From the NCBI GenBank assembly GCA_016744085.1, contig JADGFE010000009.1, positions 1-32,159 on the forward strand: a stretch of 32,159 nt of DNA. Direction: 5' to 3'. Position numbers and translations under genes: made by a program. The first letter of the stretch is position 1, and the number at the start of each line of letters is the position of its first letter. The stretch comes from Kiritimatiellales bacterium. Lineage in GTDB: Bacteria > Verrucomicrobiota > Kiritimatiellia > Kiritimatiellales > Pontiellaceae. Below are positions 17,585 through 26,900 of this stretch, in pieces. A model generated the notes under the pieces. That model was not told the DNA's origin and searched no databases. It saw only the letters and a list, made by a program, of their open reading frames with translations.

Positions 17585-18132
17585 TCTTTTACGTCTAGTG
17601 AAAGGGTCTTTGTTTCGCCCTTATACTCAACGATTACATCGTGAGAGCGAATTTTCGAAAGTTTGACTTTCCCATCAATAAGCTGCCCTTGAAGAATCTG
17701 TTTTCCATTGATGATGGCAAAGTCACCGCCGCCGCTGGTTGAGCTTCCGAATCCCGTAACTTTCATTTTTGGCCAGTTCACTTTTACATCACGTTTCCCA
17801 AAAAGTTTATTAGGTTTCTGCTCTTCGTGTTCGGTCGTTTCAGCTGATTGAGTAATCGGTGTTGCTGCTTTAGGTTTTTGGAGTTGTGCTGCGTATTCTT
17901 TTCCTTGAGAGAACAGGGCGGAAAAGCTAAAAGCCGCATTTTTTGTTTCACTACCAGTGCCGACCTTTTTAGAGCTGTAATGGAGCATCATGGTGCCGGC
18001 CATAAAAAAGCCTGCGATCAGCAGTACAATAGTCACCAGCATGGTGCGTGATGAAGGGTTTTTCTCAATATTATCAGCTTCTTCCTGTATGGGGGACTCG
18101 TTGCTTAATTCACTCAATGTTGGCTCCTGCAT
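17581..18132 (-). CDS. Single-TM protein with GspB-like C-terminal domain
   Basis: One TM (MLVTIVLLIAGFFMAGTMML), linker, then MKVTGFGSSTSGGGDFAIINGKQILQGQLIDGKVKLSKIRSHDVIVEYKGETKTLSL. Confidence 0.65.
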   Translation of the reverse strand: MQEPTLSELSNESPIQEEADNIEKNPSSRTMLVTIVLLIAGFFMAGTMMLHYSSKKVGTGSETKNAAFSFSALFSQGKEYAAQLQKPKAATPITQSAETTEHEEQKPNKLFGKRDVKVNWPKMKVTGFGSSTSGGGDFAIINGKQILQGQLIDGKVKLSKIRSHDVIVEYKGETKTLSLDVKD

Positions 18133-18215
18133 CGTTCAGGTCTTAGAAAATTATGATGGTGTATATCATTGGTATTAGCGTGCTCTTTAGCAAGAGGGAA
18201 ATAGGGCCATCATCA

Positions 18216-18231
18216 TGGTATGGATACTGCT
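18216..18231 (+). promoter_or_regulatory. Candidate sigma54 promoter of the pilMNO-secretin-protease operon
   Basis: TGGTATGGATACTGCT; GG-N10-GC, 9/12 matches. Confidence 0.5.
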
Positions 18232-18318
18232 TTAAGGCAGGCATGCCAGAATGCAAATACGGGAACTGCCATAGAGGCAGGGGCATGAAGACGAAACCTT
18301 TTGAAGGAAAGAAAGCTC

Positions 18319-19329
18319 ATGATGAAGAAAAAAATCAGTAAGACCCGATCACAGCAAAAGTTTTCGGACCTTGTCGGAGTTGATTTTTCATCGACAGCCA
18401 CAAAGATTGTACGATTGAAGGAAAACAAGGGTGAGGTTTCGTTGGCGGGAATTGATTTATTGCCAGCTGTCGATTTTAGAACTGCGGCCAGGAGAATTGA
18501 ACTGCCTAGGAACATTACGTCCTATTACGGATGTTTGAGCTACACGGGGAGTGCTGCTGTCGTGCGGATGATTAATACGCAGTTGGCTGAAACGGAAAAT
18601 CAGGTAACCGATAGTAAGCTTAGAGAGCTCCTTAACGTTACAGACGATTTCCGAGTTTCGGCTCGAATCATCAAACGAGGAAAAGGACGTCAGGATTCGA
18701 GTATGTTGGCTGCAGCAATTCCGGAAGACGATATTCGGTTTTTACTTAATATGTTTCCTTCTGGCCCGCCGGCTCCGGCTTCACTCGAATTGTCGGGACT
18801 TGCTTTTGTGTCTGCCTTTCTTCATGCCCGTAAAGCGGAGTGCGAAGACTCCGCGGTGTGTCTCTTGGAAGCCGGCGAGACAATCAGTCATTTTGTATTT
18901 CTTAATAAAGGTGAAGTTGTGCTGGTTGGAAAAATGTCATTCGGCACTCAGACCTTGCGCAACCAGCTTTCAAAAGATCTGGGCGTTGATGAAGATCTTG
19001 CGGCAAGTATTTTAAACGATCGCTCAATCAATATTTCCTCTTCTCTTTCCAAGGTGCTGGCTCCTTTCATTAAGCAACTTTCAATTTCAAAAGATTTTAT
19101 TGAGCGCCATCAGGGTTGCCGAGTTTCAAAGTTATACGTTTCCGGAGGGTTGAGTCTGTTTCCTAGCTGGAGCAATGAACTCGAGCAAATGCTTAATTCT
19201 GAAGTGCTCCGATGGAGTCCATTGGAAAATATTATCTGCGATCCAGAGATTTTAACTCAGGATATGAAGGATCAGGCGACTCGTTTTTCTGCAGCAATTG
19301 GTGCGGCCCTAGGAGGGTTTGAAGCATGA
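18319..19329 (+). CDS. pilM: Actin-like assembly protein PilM
   Basis: LVGVDFSSTATKIVRLKENKGEVSLAG..., LYVSGGLSLFPSWSNELEQML, AAIGAALGG; start reassigned from TTG 18301 to ATG 18319 after aaggaaag. Confidence 0.85.
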   Translation: MMKKKISKTRSQQKFSDLVGVDFSSTATKIVRLKENKGEVSLAGIDLLPAVDFRTAARRIELPRNITSYYGCLSYTGSAAVVRMINTQLAETENQVTDSKLRELLNVTDDFRVSARIIKRGKGRQDSSMLAAAIPEDDIRFLLNMFPSGPPAPASLELSGLAFVSAFLHARKAECEDSAVCLLEAGETISHFVFLNKGEVVLVGKMSFGTQTLRNQLSKDLGVDEDLAASILNDRSINISSSLSKVLAPFIKQLSISKDFIERHQGCRVSKLYVSGGLSLFPSWSNELEQMLNSEVLRWSPLENIICDPEILTQDMKDQATRFSAAIGAALGGFEA

Positions 19330-19955
19330 TGAATTATCCTAGCGTAAATTTATTAAAGAAAAGTGAACAACGGCACCAAGGCGTCGTAAGCCGTAAATTT
19401 ACTTTTGTCAGCGCTGTGGTTGCGCCCATCTTACTTATTGCCATTCTCAGTGGGGTTAAGCTTTTTCAATACAACGGCGTGAAGTCGGAGCTAACCGCGA
19501 ACCGCATACTATGGAAAGATTTGGAACCGCGCTTAACCCTCTTCAAAGATGAAAACCGGGGTTTGGTGATGAATCGGAAAGCGCTGGACTTATTTGGTGG
19601 TTGGAAAAATTCTCAGGCTTCATTCGTCACGCTTCTGGAAGATATTCAGGGCATTGTTCCAGAGCAGGTTCAATTCACCCGTTTATCCGTTCAAACCAAA
19701 AAAACAGGCTCAGTATATGCAACTGTAGATGACCTTGCACTGTCATTTGATCTGGTTATTGAAGGACTTGCCCATGGAGCTCGTGCTGAAAATTATGTAA
19801 TTGATCTCCGGAAAGATTTACTGACCTGCCAGCAAATCGGTTCCACCTTCGAGTCCATTAAGCTAGCCTCCATGCGTAAGAGGGAAGGGGCTGCTGGGCA
19901 AAGCCTTCGGGAATTCCGTTTGGAAGGAAAATCTGTTGTAGAGGAGGGACTATGA
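19326..19955 (+). CDS. pilN: PilN-like assembly protein
   Basis: N-terminal VNLLKKSEQRHQ followed by one TM, coiled-coil and ferredoxin-like region; position between pilM and pilO. Confidence 0.8.
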   Translation: MMNYPSVNLLKKSEQRHQGVVSRKFTFVSAVVAPILLIAILSGVKLFQYNGVKSELTANRILWKDLEPRLTLFKDENRGLVMNRKALDLFGGWKNSQASFVTLLEDIQGIVPEQVQFTRLSVQTKKTGSVYATVDDLALSFDLVIEGLAHGARAENYVIDLRKDLLTCQQIGSTFESIKLASMRKREGAAGQSLREFRLEGKSVVEEGL

Positions 19956-21469
19956 GCCTCGCGGATTTAAGTAAACAGCAGAAGCAATTCATCATCCTTG
20001 GAATTACGGGCTCGGTGTTTGTTCTCATTTTGGCGGTGATCGGGATTAAAATCAGTCTGTCATCAATTGCGGAAGCAAAAGAAGAGCTGGCTGGAATTTC
20101 TGAAAAAATTGATAAGGCGGATAGCGTACTATCGAAGCGTAACCGTGCGGGACAGGATTTCGAGCGGACCGTTTCCATTCTGAAAGATCACCTTAGAAAT
20201 ATTCCGCCGGAAATAAATTATTATTCATGGGCAACTGAAATCATTTATTCAAATGGTCGAAATTCTGAGATGGAAATTGAATCGGTTGATGAAATCGGTG
20301 GTGGTGCAAGAAAGCATGCAGAAGACTCGGGAGCGGCTGTGCAATTTGAATCGTATTCATTGCGTATTGCAGCTCGAGGTAGCTACGAACAGGTAAAAAC
20401 TTTTCTTAAAAGTATTGAAGAAGAATATCCCCTGGTTCGGTTTACGGGAATAGACATCAAGGTTGGAAAAAATTCTGACACCCATGCCGTTCAGTTATTT
20501 CTTCAATGGCCATTTAATCTGGGGCAAATTACAAAGGTTTGGGATGATGTAGAAGCGAAGCAAATGAAGATCGCAAAACGAGATGCGTTAAAAGCGAAAT
20601 CCAGGACTCCCGTTCCGGTTGTTACTGCAATTGTGCCAGATTCGGAGTCCAAATCGGTGGTTGTTCCTACTCCGAAACCAGAACAAATTATTGAGCCTGA
20701 TCCAGAAGTAATGAAGCAGGCACCGGTTGTCGCGGTGGTTATTCCTGACCCGGAACCTGAGCAGGCTGATACGCCAATGCCGAAGTCTGATCCGATTGTT
20801 CAGCCTATTCCAGAAATAGTTGAGCCTGTACCGGTTATTGCAGCAGTTATTCCTGAGCCAGAGTTTGAACAGGTTGTTACACCAACGCCAAAACCGGAGC
20901 CGACCATTGAGCCTATTCCGGAAGTAGTTAAGCCTGCACCGGTTATTGTAGCAGTTATTCCTGATTCAGAGCCCGAATCGGCGGTTGCACCAATGCCGAA
21001 ATCTGAGCCGGTTCCGGTAAACGAAAATCTTGATTCCTTACTAGAGTCCCTCGCTTCGGAAGAAGTGGTTGAGTCTGCGCCGGAGGTTGTGATTAGTGAT
21101 CCTGTTGCTGAGGAATCTTCTTCTGTCACCAATAAGCCAAATAATGAACTTGGATCATTGCTGGCATCTCTCGATTCGCGTGGTGATGAAGAAGCGATAA
21201 CAGAGGGCGCTCAGTCTGAAAGCGAGGCTTCGTCCGAGGACTTGGAAAGCTATCTAAAACAGTTAGGGGAGCAGCAGGCTATGGCTAAAAATAAACCGGA
21301 ACATGTAGAGGAACAACCAGTCGAAAAGAAGGTTGTTGAAAGACCCGCTCAATATGTTTCGAGTGCAAAAAGTACGGCACTACTGGTTGATATGCTGACT
21401 AAAGAAAAACCTAAAACAAGTGAAAACCTAAGCTCGTTCCTGAATGGTATTGGTGGAGGATATCAATGA
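19952..21469 (+). CDS. pilO: PilO-like assembly protein with long Pro/Glu-rich disordered C-terminal extension
   Basis: TM near N-terminus, coiled coil, ferredoxin-like SYSLRIAARGSYEQVKTFLKSIEEEYPLVRFTGIDIKV; residues after ~210 are low complexity with repeats. Confidence 0.8.
   Translation: MSLADLSKQQKQFIILGITGSVFVLILAVIGIKISLSSIAEAKEELAGISEKIDKADSVLSKRNRAGQDFERTVSILKDHLRNIPPEINYYSWATEIIYSNGRNSEMEIESVDEIGGGARKHAEDSGAAVQFESYSLRIAARGSYEQVKTFLKSIEEEYPLVRFTGIDIKVGKNSDTHAVQLFLQWPFNLGQITKVWDDVEAKQMKIAKRDALKAKSRTPVPVVTAIVPDSESKSVVVPTPKPEQIIEPDPEVMKQAPVVAVVIPDPEPEQADTPMPKSDPIVQPIPEIVEPVPVIAAVIPEPEFEQVVTPTPKPEPTIEPIPEVVKPAPVIVAVIPDSEPESAVAPMPKSEPVPVNENLDSLLESLASEEVVESAPEVVISDPVAEESSSVTNKPNNELGSLLASLDSRGDEEAITEGAQSESEASSEDLESYLKQLGEQQAMAKNKPEHVEEQPVEKKVVERPAQYVSSAKSTALLVDMLTKEKPKTSENLSSFLNGIGGGYQ
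20608..21018 (+). repeat. Intragenic tandem repeat, ~36-aa (108-nt) Pro/Glu-rich unit, ~3.5 copies
   Basis: PVPVVTAIVPDSESKSVVVPTPKPEQIIEPDPEVMK / APVVAVVIPDPEPEQADTPMPKSDPIVQPIPEIVE / PVPVIAAVIPEPEFEQVVTPTPKPEPTIEPIPEVVK / APVIVAVIPDSEPESAVAPMPKSEP. Confidence 0.85.
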
Positions 21470-21918
21470 TTAATATCGATAACATATTTTCGCATAAAGA
21501 AATACGACGAATGTTGCTGGTGACTTTACTTTGTCTGGCGATTTCTCCGTCTTCCTTTAGTAAGGGAACTGAACTAAATGGCGCGGATAATGCTTGCAAA
21601 GAGCAAGCCTCTCCTAAACGCGATCCTTTCTGGCCGGTTGGTTATTTGCCGGAAAGCATCAGAAGAGCTGAGGCGGAAAAGAATCAGGAAGTTGTTGCTC
21701 CTATGGTCAGCAACAACTGGAACGAAGCCATGAAAAAAGTTGTGATTAATGGAGTTAGTAGTCGTGCGGACAATGAGTTTTTTGCCGTGATAAACGGGCA
21801 GGTTAAAACGGTCGGCGATGCGATTTCATTGAGTCACGAAGGTACAATTTACACTTGGGCAGTCGATAGTATTAATCCGCCGGGTTCGGTGAAGTTACGT
21901 CGAGTGTCAGCGCTTTAA
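21466..21918 (+). CDS. PilP/GspB-like protein (inner-membrane to secretin adapter candidate)
   Basis: Signal/TM, DPFWPVGYLPE, then VVINGVSSRADNEFFAVINGQVKTVGDAISLSHEGTIYTWAVDSINPPGSVKLRRV; located between pilO and secretin. Confidence 0.65.
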   Translation: MINIDNIFSHKEIRRMLLVTLLCLAISPSSFSKGTELNGADNACKEQASPKRDPFWPVGYLPESIRRAEAEKNQEVVAPMVSNNWNEAMKKVVINGVSSRADNEFFAVINGQVKTVGDAISLSHEGTIYTWAVDSINPPGSVKLRRVSAL

Positions 21919-21942
21919 GGGAAATATTAATTAGGGAATAGG

Positions 21943-23847
21943 ATGGTGAAAGTAATGAAGATCAATAAGAAGAAAGTATGTTGGGGAACTGTAACTGTAT
22001 TTCTATTGGTAGTTTCTTTAGTTTATTCACAGCAACGAGAAATTGATGATCAGGATTTGCTGAATCTGGTTGAAGAAGTCAAGCAACCACCGGCTGTGGA
22101 AACAAATGTTGTTTCGGCAGTAACTCCGGTTGATCTTGCGCTGGAAACTTTGGTGGAAGCAGGGGAGCGGGCGGGTACCGCCGATTCTGCCATGGCTGAA
22201 TCTGTTGATGAAGAAATTACGATGGATGATCTGCAGGTAGGGGAATTTGATGAAGAAGTTGGCAGCAGTTCGGGTAATCTGATTTCGGTTCGACTTAATC
22301 GGGTGGGTCTGGAAGAAGCGATTAATCTTTTTGCACAGCTTTCAGGAGCAAACATCATTGTTCCGGAACTGACCGAAGCAGCGCAGCTTTCAGTCAACCT
22401 AAAGGATGTTGAATGGCGTCCCGCATTACAGACCATTCTGGATACATACAACTACGAGCTATATCAACGTGTATCGGGTTCGAGCGTGTTCAGTGTGCGC
22501 CGTCGCCCGCCGGGAGCGCCTGAGCCTCAGGTCGTAGAAACATTTATTCTCAAGTATGCCACCGTGCCGGACGTAGCAGAGCTTGTTCGTGAGCTCTTGC
22601 CTGCAGAGTCTAAGGTCTCGGAGTTTGCTTCCCGTAATATGATTGTGGTTAAAAGTTCAGAATCGAGTCTCAGCGAAGTCCGGGCCGTACTTGAGACCAT
22701 TGATATCGTACGGCAACAGGTCTTCATCGAATCCAAATTTATGGAGCTCTCCGATGATGCTCAGAAGAATCTGGGAATCGATTGGAGTGTGCTCAAAGCT
22801 TACAGTGCAGGAACCGTTGGCGCGACGAGAAAAACATCTACACAAACGGATACGAAAACCGATAGTTCCAGTAAATATACCGATGTTGACGGCAACCGAT
22901 ATGAAGATGTTTCTGGAGGATATAAAAATTTAGGACAGCGAGGCGTATTGAATCAGCTGACCGGCGTTACGCCATCCAAGCTTATTGAGAATAAGGGTGT
23001 CGCGACGGACGTGTTGACGAGTGTGTTGAGCGCCGATGAATTTCGGGTTGTCTTAAGCGCATTGGAACATAATAAAGGGGTGAATGTTGTTTCCAATCCG
23101 AAGGTTATTGTTGCGAATGAAGAGAAGGCAAATATTTCCATTGTTCGCAAAGAACCCAACCTGAAACAGGAACGCGAACAGCAGTTGAACGACCAACCTT
23201 CAACCACCACATTCACGCTTGATGAACAAATGCCTTTCTTTGAATACGGAATCAAACTGGATGTGCAACCTTCGATTAATACATCCAGCAATATTACGGT
23301 TCGGATTAATCCATCGCTGACCCGCAAGTTTGAAGACAAACCGGCCGGCGAAGTGACCTATCCGGTCATTGATGAAAAAAGCATCGAAACCATCTTTAAT
23401 CTGGCAAGCGGACAGACGGCGGCAATCGGTGGACTGACTGAAGTAACCGAAGGGGACGAAGAAAAGAAGATTCCCGTGCTGGGAAGCATCCCATACCTGG
23501 GTCGACTTTTCTCCTGGAATAAAACTGTCCGAGGGCAGAGTGAGACCATTATTTTTGTGACTGTGGGACTGGCCAATACGCAGGATATTGATGCGGATAC
23601 CGGTATGCCTGGCGATGCCGAGCTCGCCCGTCGCCAAATCATTAAAGATAACAACAAGCGTATCTTGCGCGATTCAAGCCGCCGTTACTATGAAGCGGAA
23701 GAAAAGGATAAGCTCGATGACATGATGAAAGTGATCAAACAAAAAGAGGACGACCGTATTGACCGCCGCCTTCATGCCTTGGAATTGCAACAGGAAAAAG
23801 CGGCTCAACAGGCCGCAAAAAACCAGGAAGTTGCTTCAAACAACTAA
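21943..23847 (+). CDS. gspD: Secretin (GspD/PilQ family)
   Basis: Signal peptide, STN/N-domains (SVRLNRVGLEEAINLFAQLSGANIIV), secretin core NVVSNPKVIVANEEKANI ... FNLASGQTAAIGGLTE...KKIPVLGSIPYLGRLFSWN...ETIIFVTVGL. Confidence 0.92.
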   Translation: MVKVMKINKKKVCWGTVTVFLLVVSLVYSQQREIDDQDLLNLVEEVKQPPAVETNVVSAVTPVDLALETLVEAGERAGTADSAMAESVDEEITMDDLQVGEFDEEVGSSSGNLISVRLNRVGLEEAINLFAQLSGANIIVPELTEAAQLSVNLKDVEWRPALQTILDTYNYELYQRVSGSSVFSVRRRPPGAPEPQVVETFILKYATVPDVAELVRELLPAESKVSEFASRNMIVVKSSESSLSEVRAVLETIDIVRQQVFIESKFMELSDDAQKNLGIDWSVLKAYSAGTVGATRKTSTQTDTKTDSSSKYTDVDGNRYEDVSGGYKNLGQRGVLNQLTGVTPSKLIENKGVATDVLTSVLSADEFRVVLSALEHNKGVNVVSNPKVIVANEEKANISIVRKEPNLKQEREQQLNDQPSTTTFTLDEQMPFFEYGIKLDVQPSINTSSNITVRINPSLTRKFEDKPAGEVTYPVIDEKSIETIFNLASGQTAAIGGLTEVTEGDEEKKIPVLGSIPYLGRLFSWNKTVRGQSETIIFVTVGLANTQDIDADTGMPGDAELARRQIIKDNNKRILRDSSRRYYEAEEKDKLDDMMKVIKQKEDDRIDRRLHALELQQEKAAQQAAKNQEVASNN

Positions 23848-23902
23848 TTTAGAATTACTGTTGATGCTTACGTGGTGAGCACCGGACAGATTAGGAGTTA
23901 AT

Positions 23903-26900
23903 GTGAAAAAACAAATTATAGGCTGGGCCGTATTTGCAGGCTTGCTGCTGGTGATCGGAATAGGGATCTATAAGTCCGTTCGGGAAAAATCGGATGCAGT
24001 CGGACCCGAATCGACTAGAGAAAGTGTTCAACCTGAGCTACGGGGTGGTGTGATCTCTTCAGTATCAGAAAAATTGATTCCCGTTAGCTCTGTTGAATCC
24101 AGTGATCTTGAATGGTTTGATGCTGCGGCTGGATTTACTGTGCTAGACGAACGTCAGAATATAACGGCCAATGGGGATGTCGAACGGAAACGCCTTGTTA
24201 AACGCGAAGGAAAATATCCTAACCGCATTCTGATAGAAACACTTCGCCGAGATCGTCAGCAAAACAAGTTTGTTCCTGCCGGCCGTATTGAAATGGCGGC
24301 AGACCATATACTGGTTAACCTGCGAGAAGGACAGGATGTTGACGCGCTGACTGATCTGAACGCGACTCATGGTGCAACCATCATTCAGCAATTATCCGGT
24401 ACGAGCACCTTCGTTGTTCAGTTGGAATCCACAACATTGGATGCGCTGGAGACCGCAATTAAATTTTATAGCGAAGCTGCAGATAAAGTGGCTTATGCAG
24501 AGCCCGATTATGTTCGGTATCCTACGGCGCTTCCGAATGATACAGACTATGGGCAACTATGGGGGATGACCAAGATATCAGCTCCTGCTGCATGGGATAT
24601 TTCTACCGGTAACAGTAATGTAGTTGTTGCAGTGATCGACTCAGGAATGGACATGGATCATCCGGACTTGCTGTCAAACCTTTGGAGCAATGATGGTGAG
24701 ATTGCCGGTGATGGTATTGACAACGACAACAATGGTTATATTGACGATGTCAATGGCTGGAACTTTGTTGCAAACAGCAAAGACCCTGAAGATGACCAGA
24801 GTCATGGTACTCATTGTGCGGGAACTATTGGGGCTGTTGGTAATAATGGGAATCAGGTAGTCGGTATTTGTTGGAATGTGAGTATAATGCCTTTGAAAAG
24901 TGCTAACGCTGCCGGATCTTTTGTATCAGATACCAGTGTTGCAATTCGGTATGCGGTCGATAATGGGGCCAAAGTTTTATCCAACTCGTACGGGGGAGGG
25001 GGGAATAGCCAAACCGACTATGACGCCATTCTATATGCGCATAATAAGGGAGCTATTTTTGTGGCTGCAGCAGGAAATGATGCCGCGGACAACGATGCGA
25101 TTCCCATGTACCCGGCAGGCTACGATGTGCCTAATGTTATTTCTGTTGCGGCCACGGACTCGAGTGATGATCTTGCCGGATTTTCGAACTTTGGAGCAAC
25201 CTCAGTTGATTTGGCTGCACCAGGAGTTGGTATTCTGAGTACCGTTCCTGATGGTGCCACAGAATTGAAAAATGGAACATCTATGGCCTGCCCGCATGTG
25301 GCGGGTGCGATGGCTCTGCTGTTAGGAGTGCAACCGGACTTAGCCCCAGCAGAAGCTAAACAGATTTTAATGAATAGTATAGATCCTGTTGTCGGTCTTG
25401 CGGGGAAAGTGGTCACCGGCGGACGCCTGAATTTACAAAAATTAATGGCCGGAGCAACCGATTCGGATGGCGATGACATGCCCGACGAATGGGAAACTTT
25501 ATACGGTTTCAACCCATTGGATGCTTCCGATGGGGGGACTAATGATTTTGATGGCGATTTTCTTTTTAATACGGATGAATATCTCAATAACTGTAACCCA
25601 ACTAATTCCGATACGGATGCCGACTCGTTGGTTGATGGGTGGGAAGTTACGTATGGCTTTAATCCGCTCAATGTTGCCGGACCGCTCTCCAAATTACAGT
25701 ACCTGGGGGCTAACTCTGATTGTAAAGATGCCTATGCCGTTGATATCCAAAGTAACCTCGCATTCGTTGCTGATGGATCTTATGGCTTAAAAATTCTGGA
25801 TATCACGGAACCGAGCAATGTCGAATTGGTTGGAACCTTTGCGACTCAGGGATCTGCTCGTGGAATTGAAGTGGCGGATGGTTATGCGTATCTATCCGAT
25901 GCGGAGAAAGGGTTCTTTATCATTGATGTTAGTAATCCGGCTAACCCGGTACAGGCGGGAGTCGTTCAAACCAATGCCTATAATGCCGCATTGGACGGCA
26001 CTCATGCCTACGTGGCGGGGGGCACAAATGGAATGTTTGTAATTGATATTTCCACTCCTGCCAGCCCATCCATTGTGGGATCATACAACACCCCATATAT
26101 TACCGTGAATGATCTGACGGTAGTTGGAAGCAAAGTCTATCTGGCGATGGATAATAAGTTTGGGCGACTGACCATCAGTGATCCCGCAAATCCTTCCAGC
26201 TACTATGCCGTAGCTTTGGCTGATACTTCCGGTCCGAGTATTGGTGAGGCGATTCACTATGATGGAACCCACTTCTATCTCACCTTGAAGGATTTTGGAT
26301 ATTCTGAATTTAACCTATCCATGACCCGTGTTTCACGGTACGAGCATGCTGCTGCAGCTAAAGATATCGATGTCTTTGAGAATTTCGTCTTTATGGCTGA
26401 CGGAGCCGAAGGCTTACTGATTGTGGACAATACCGATCTTAATGATCTGAAGGTACACGCTCGGTATAAAAGTATTATTGCGCAAGGAGTGAAGCAGTCG
26501 GGCGGATACGTTTATGTTGCCGGCCTTGGTTCTGGATTCCACTCCTTCATTGCCGGTGAAGACGTTGATAGCGATGGCCTGTATGATAAATGGGAAATGG
26601 ATAATTTTGGATCGCTCAGCCAAACGGCGGACACCGATTTTGATAGCGATGGAATCATTAACTGGGGTGAATATCTGGCCAACCTCGATCCTGCAGATGA
26701 CGATCAGGATTCCGATTCGCTGATTGATGGTTTTGATGAAGTTCAAACCTACAATACGGATCCGCGGACGGATGATACCGATACGGATGGTTTGACCGAT
26801 AGCTTTGAGGTCACCACTAACGCCATTGATAACATGTATCTTACGAATCCCCTTCTGGCTGATACCGATGACGATGGCATGACGGATAAGTGGGAACTCG

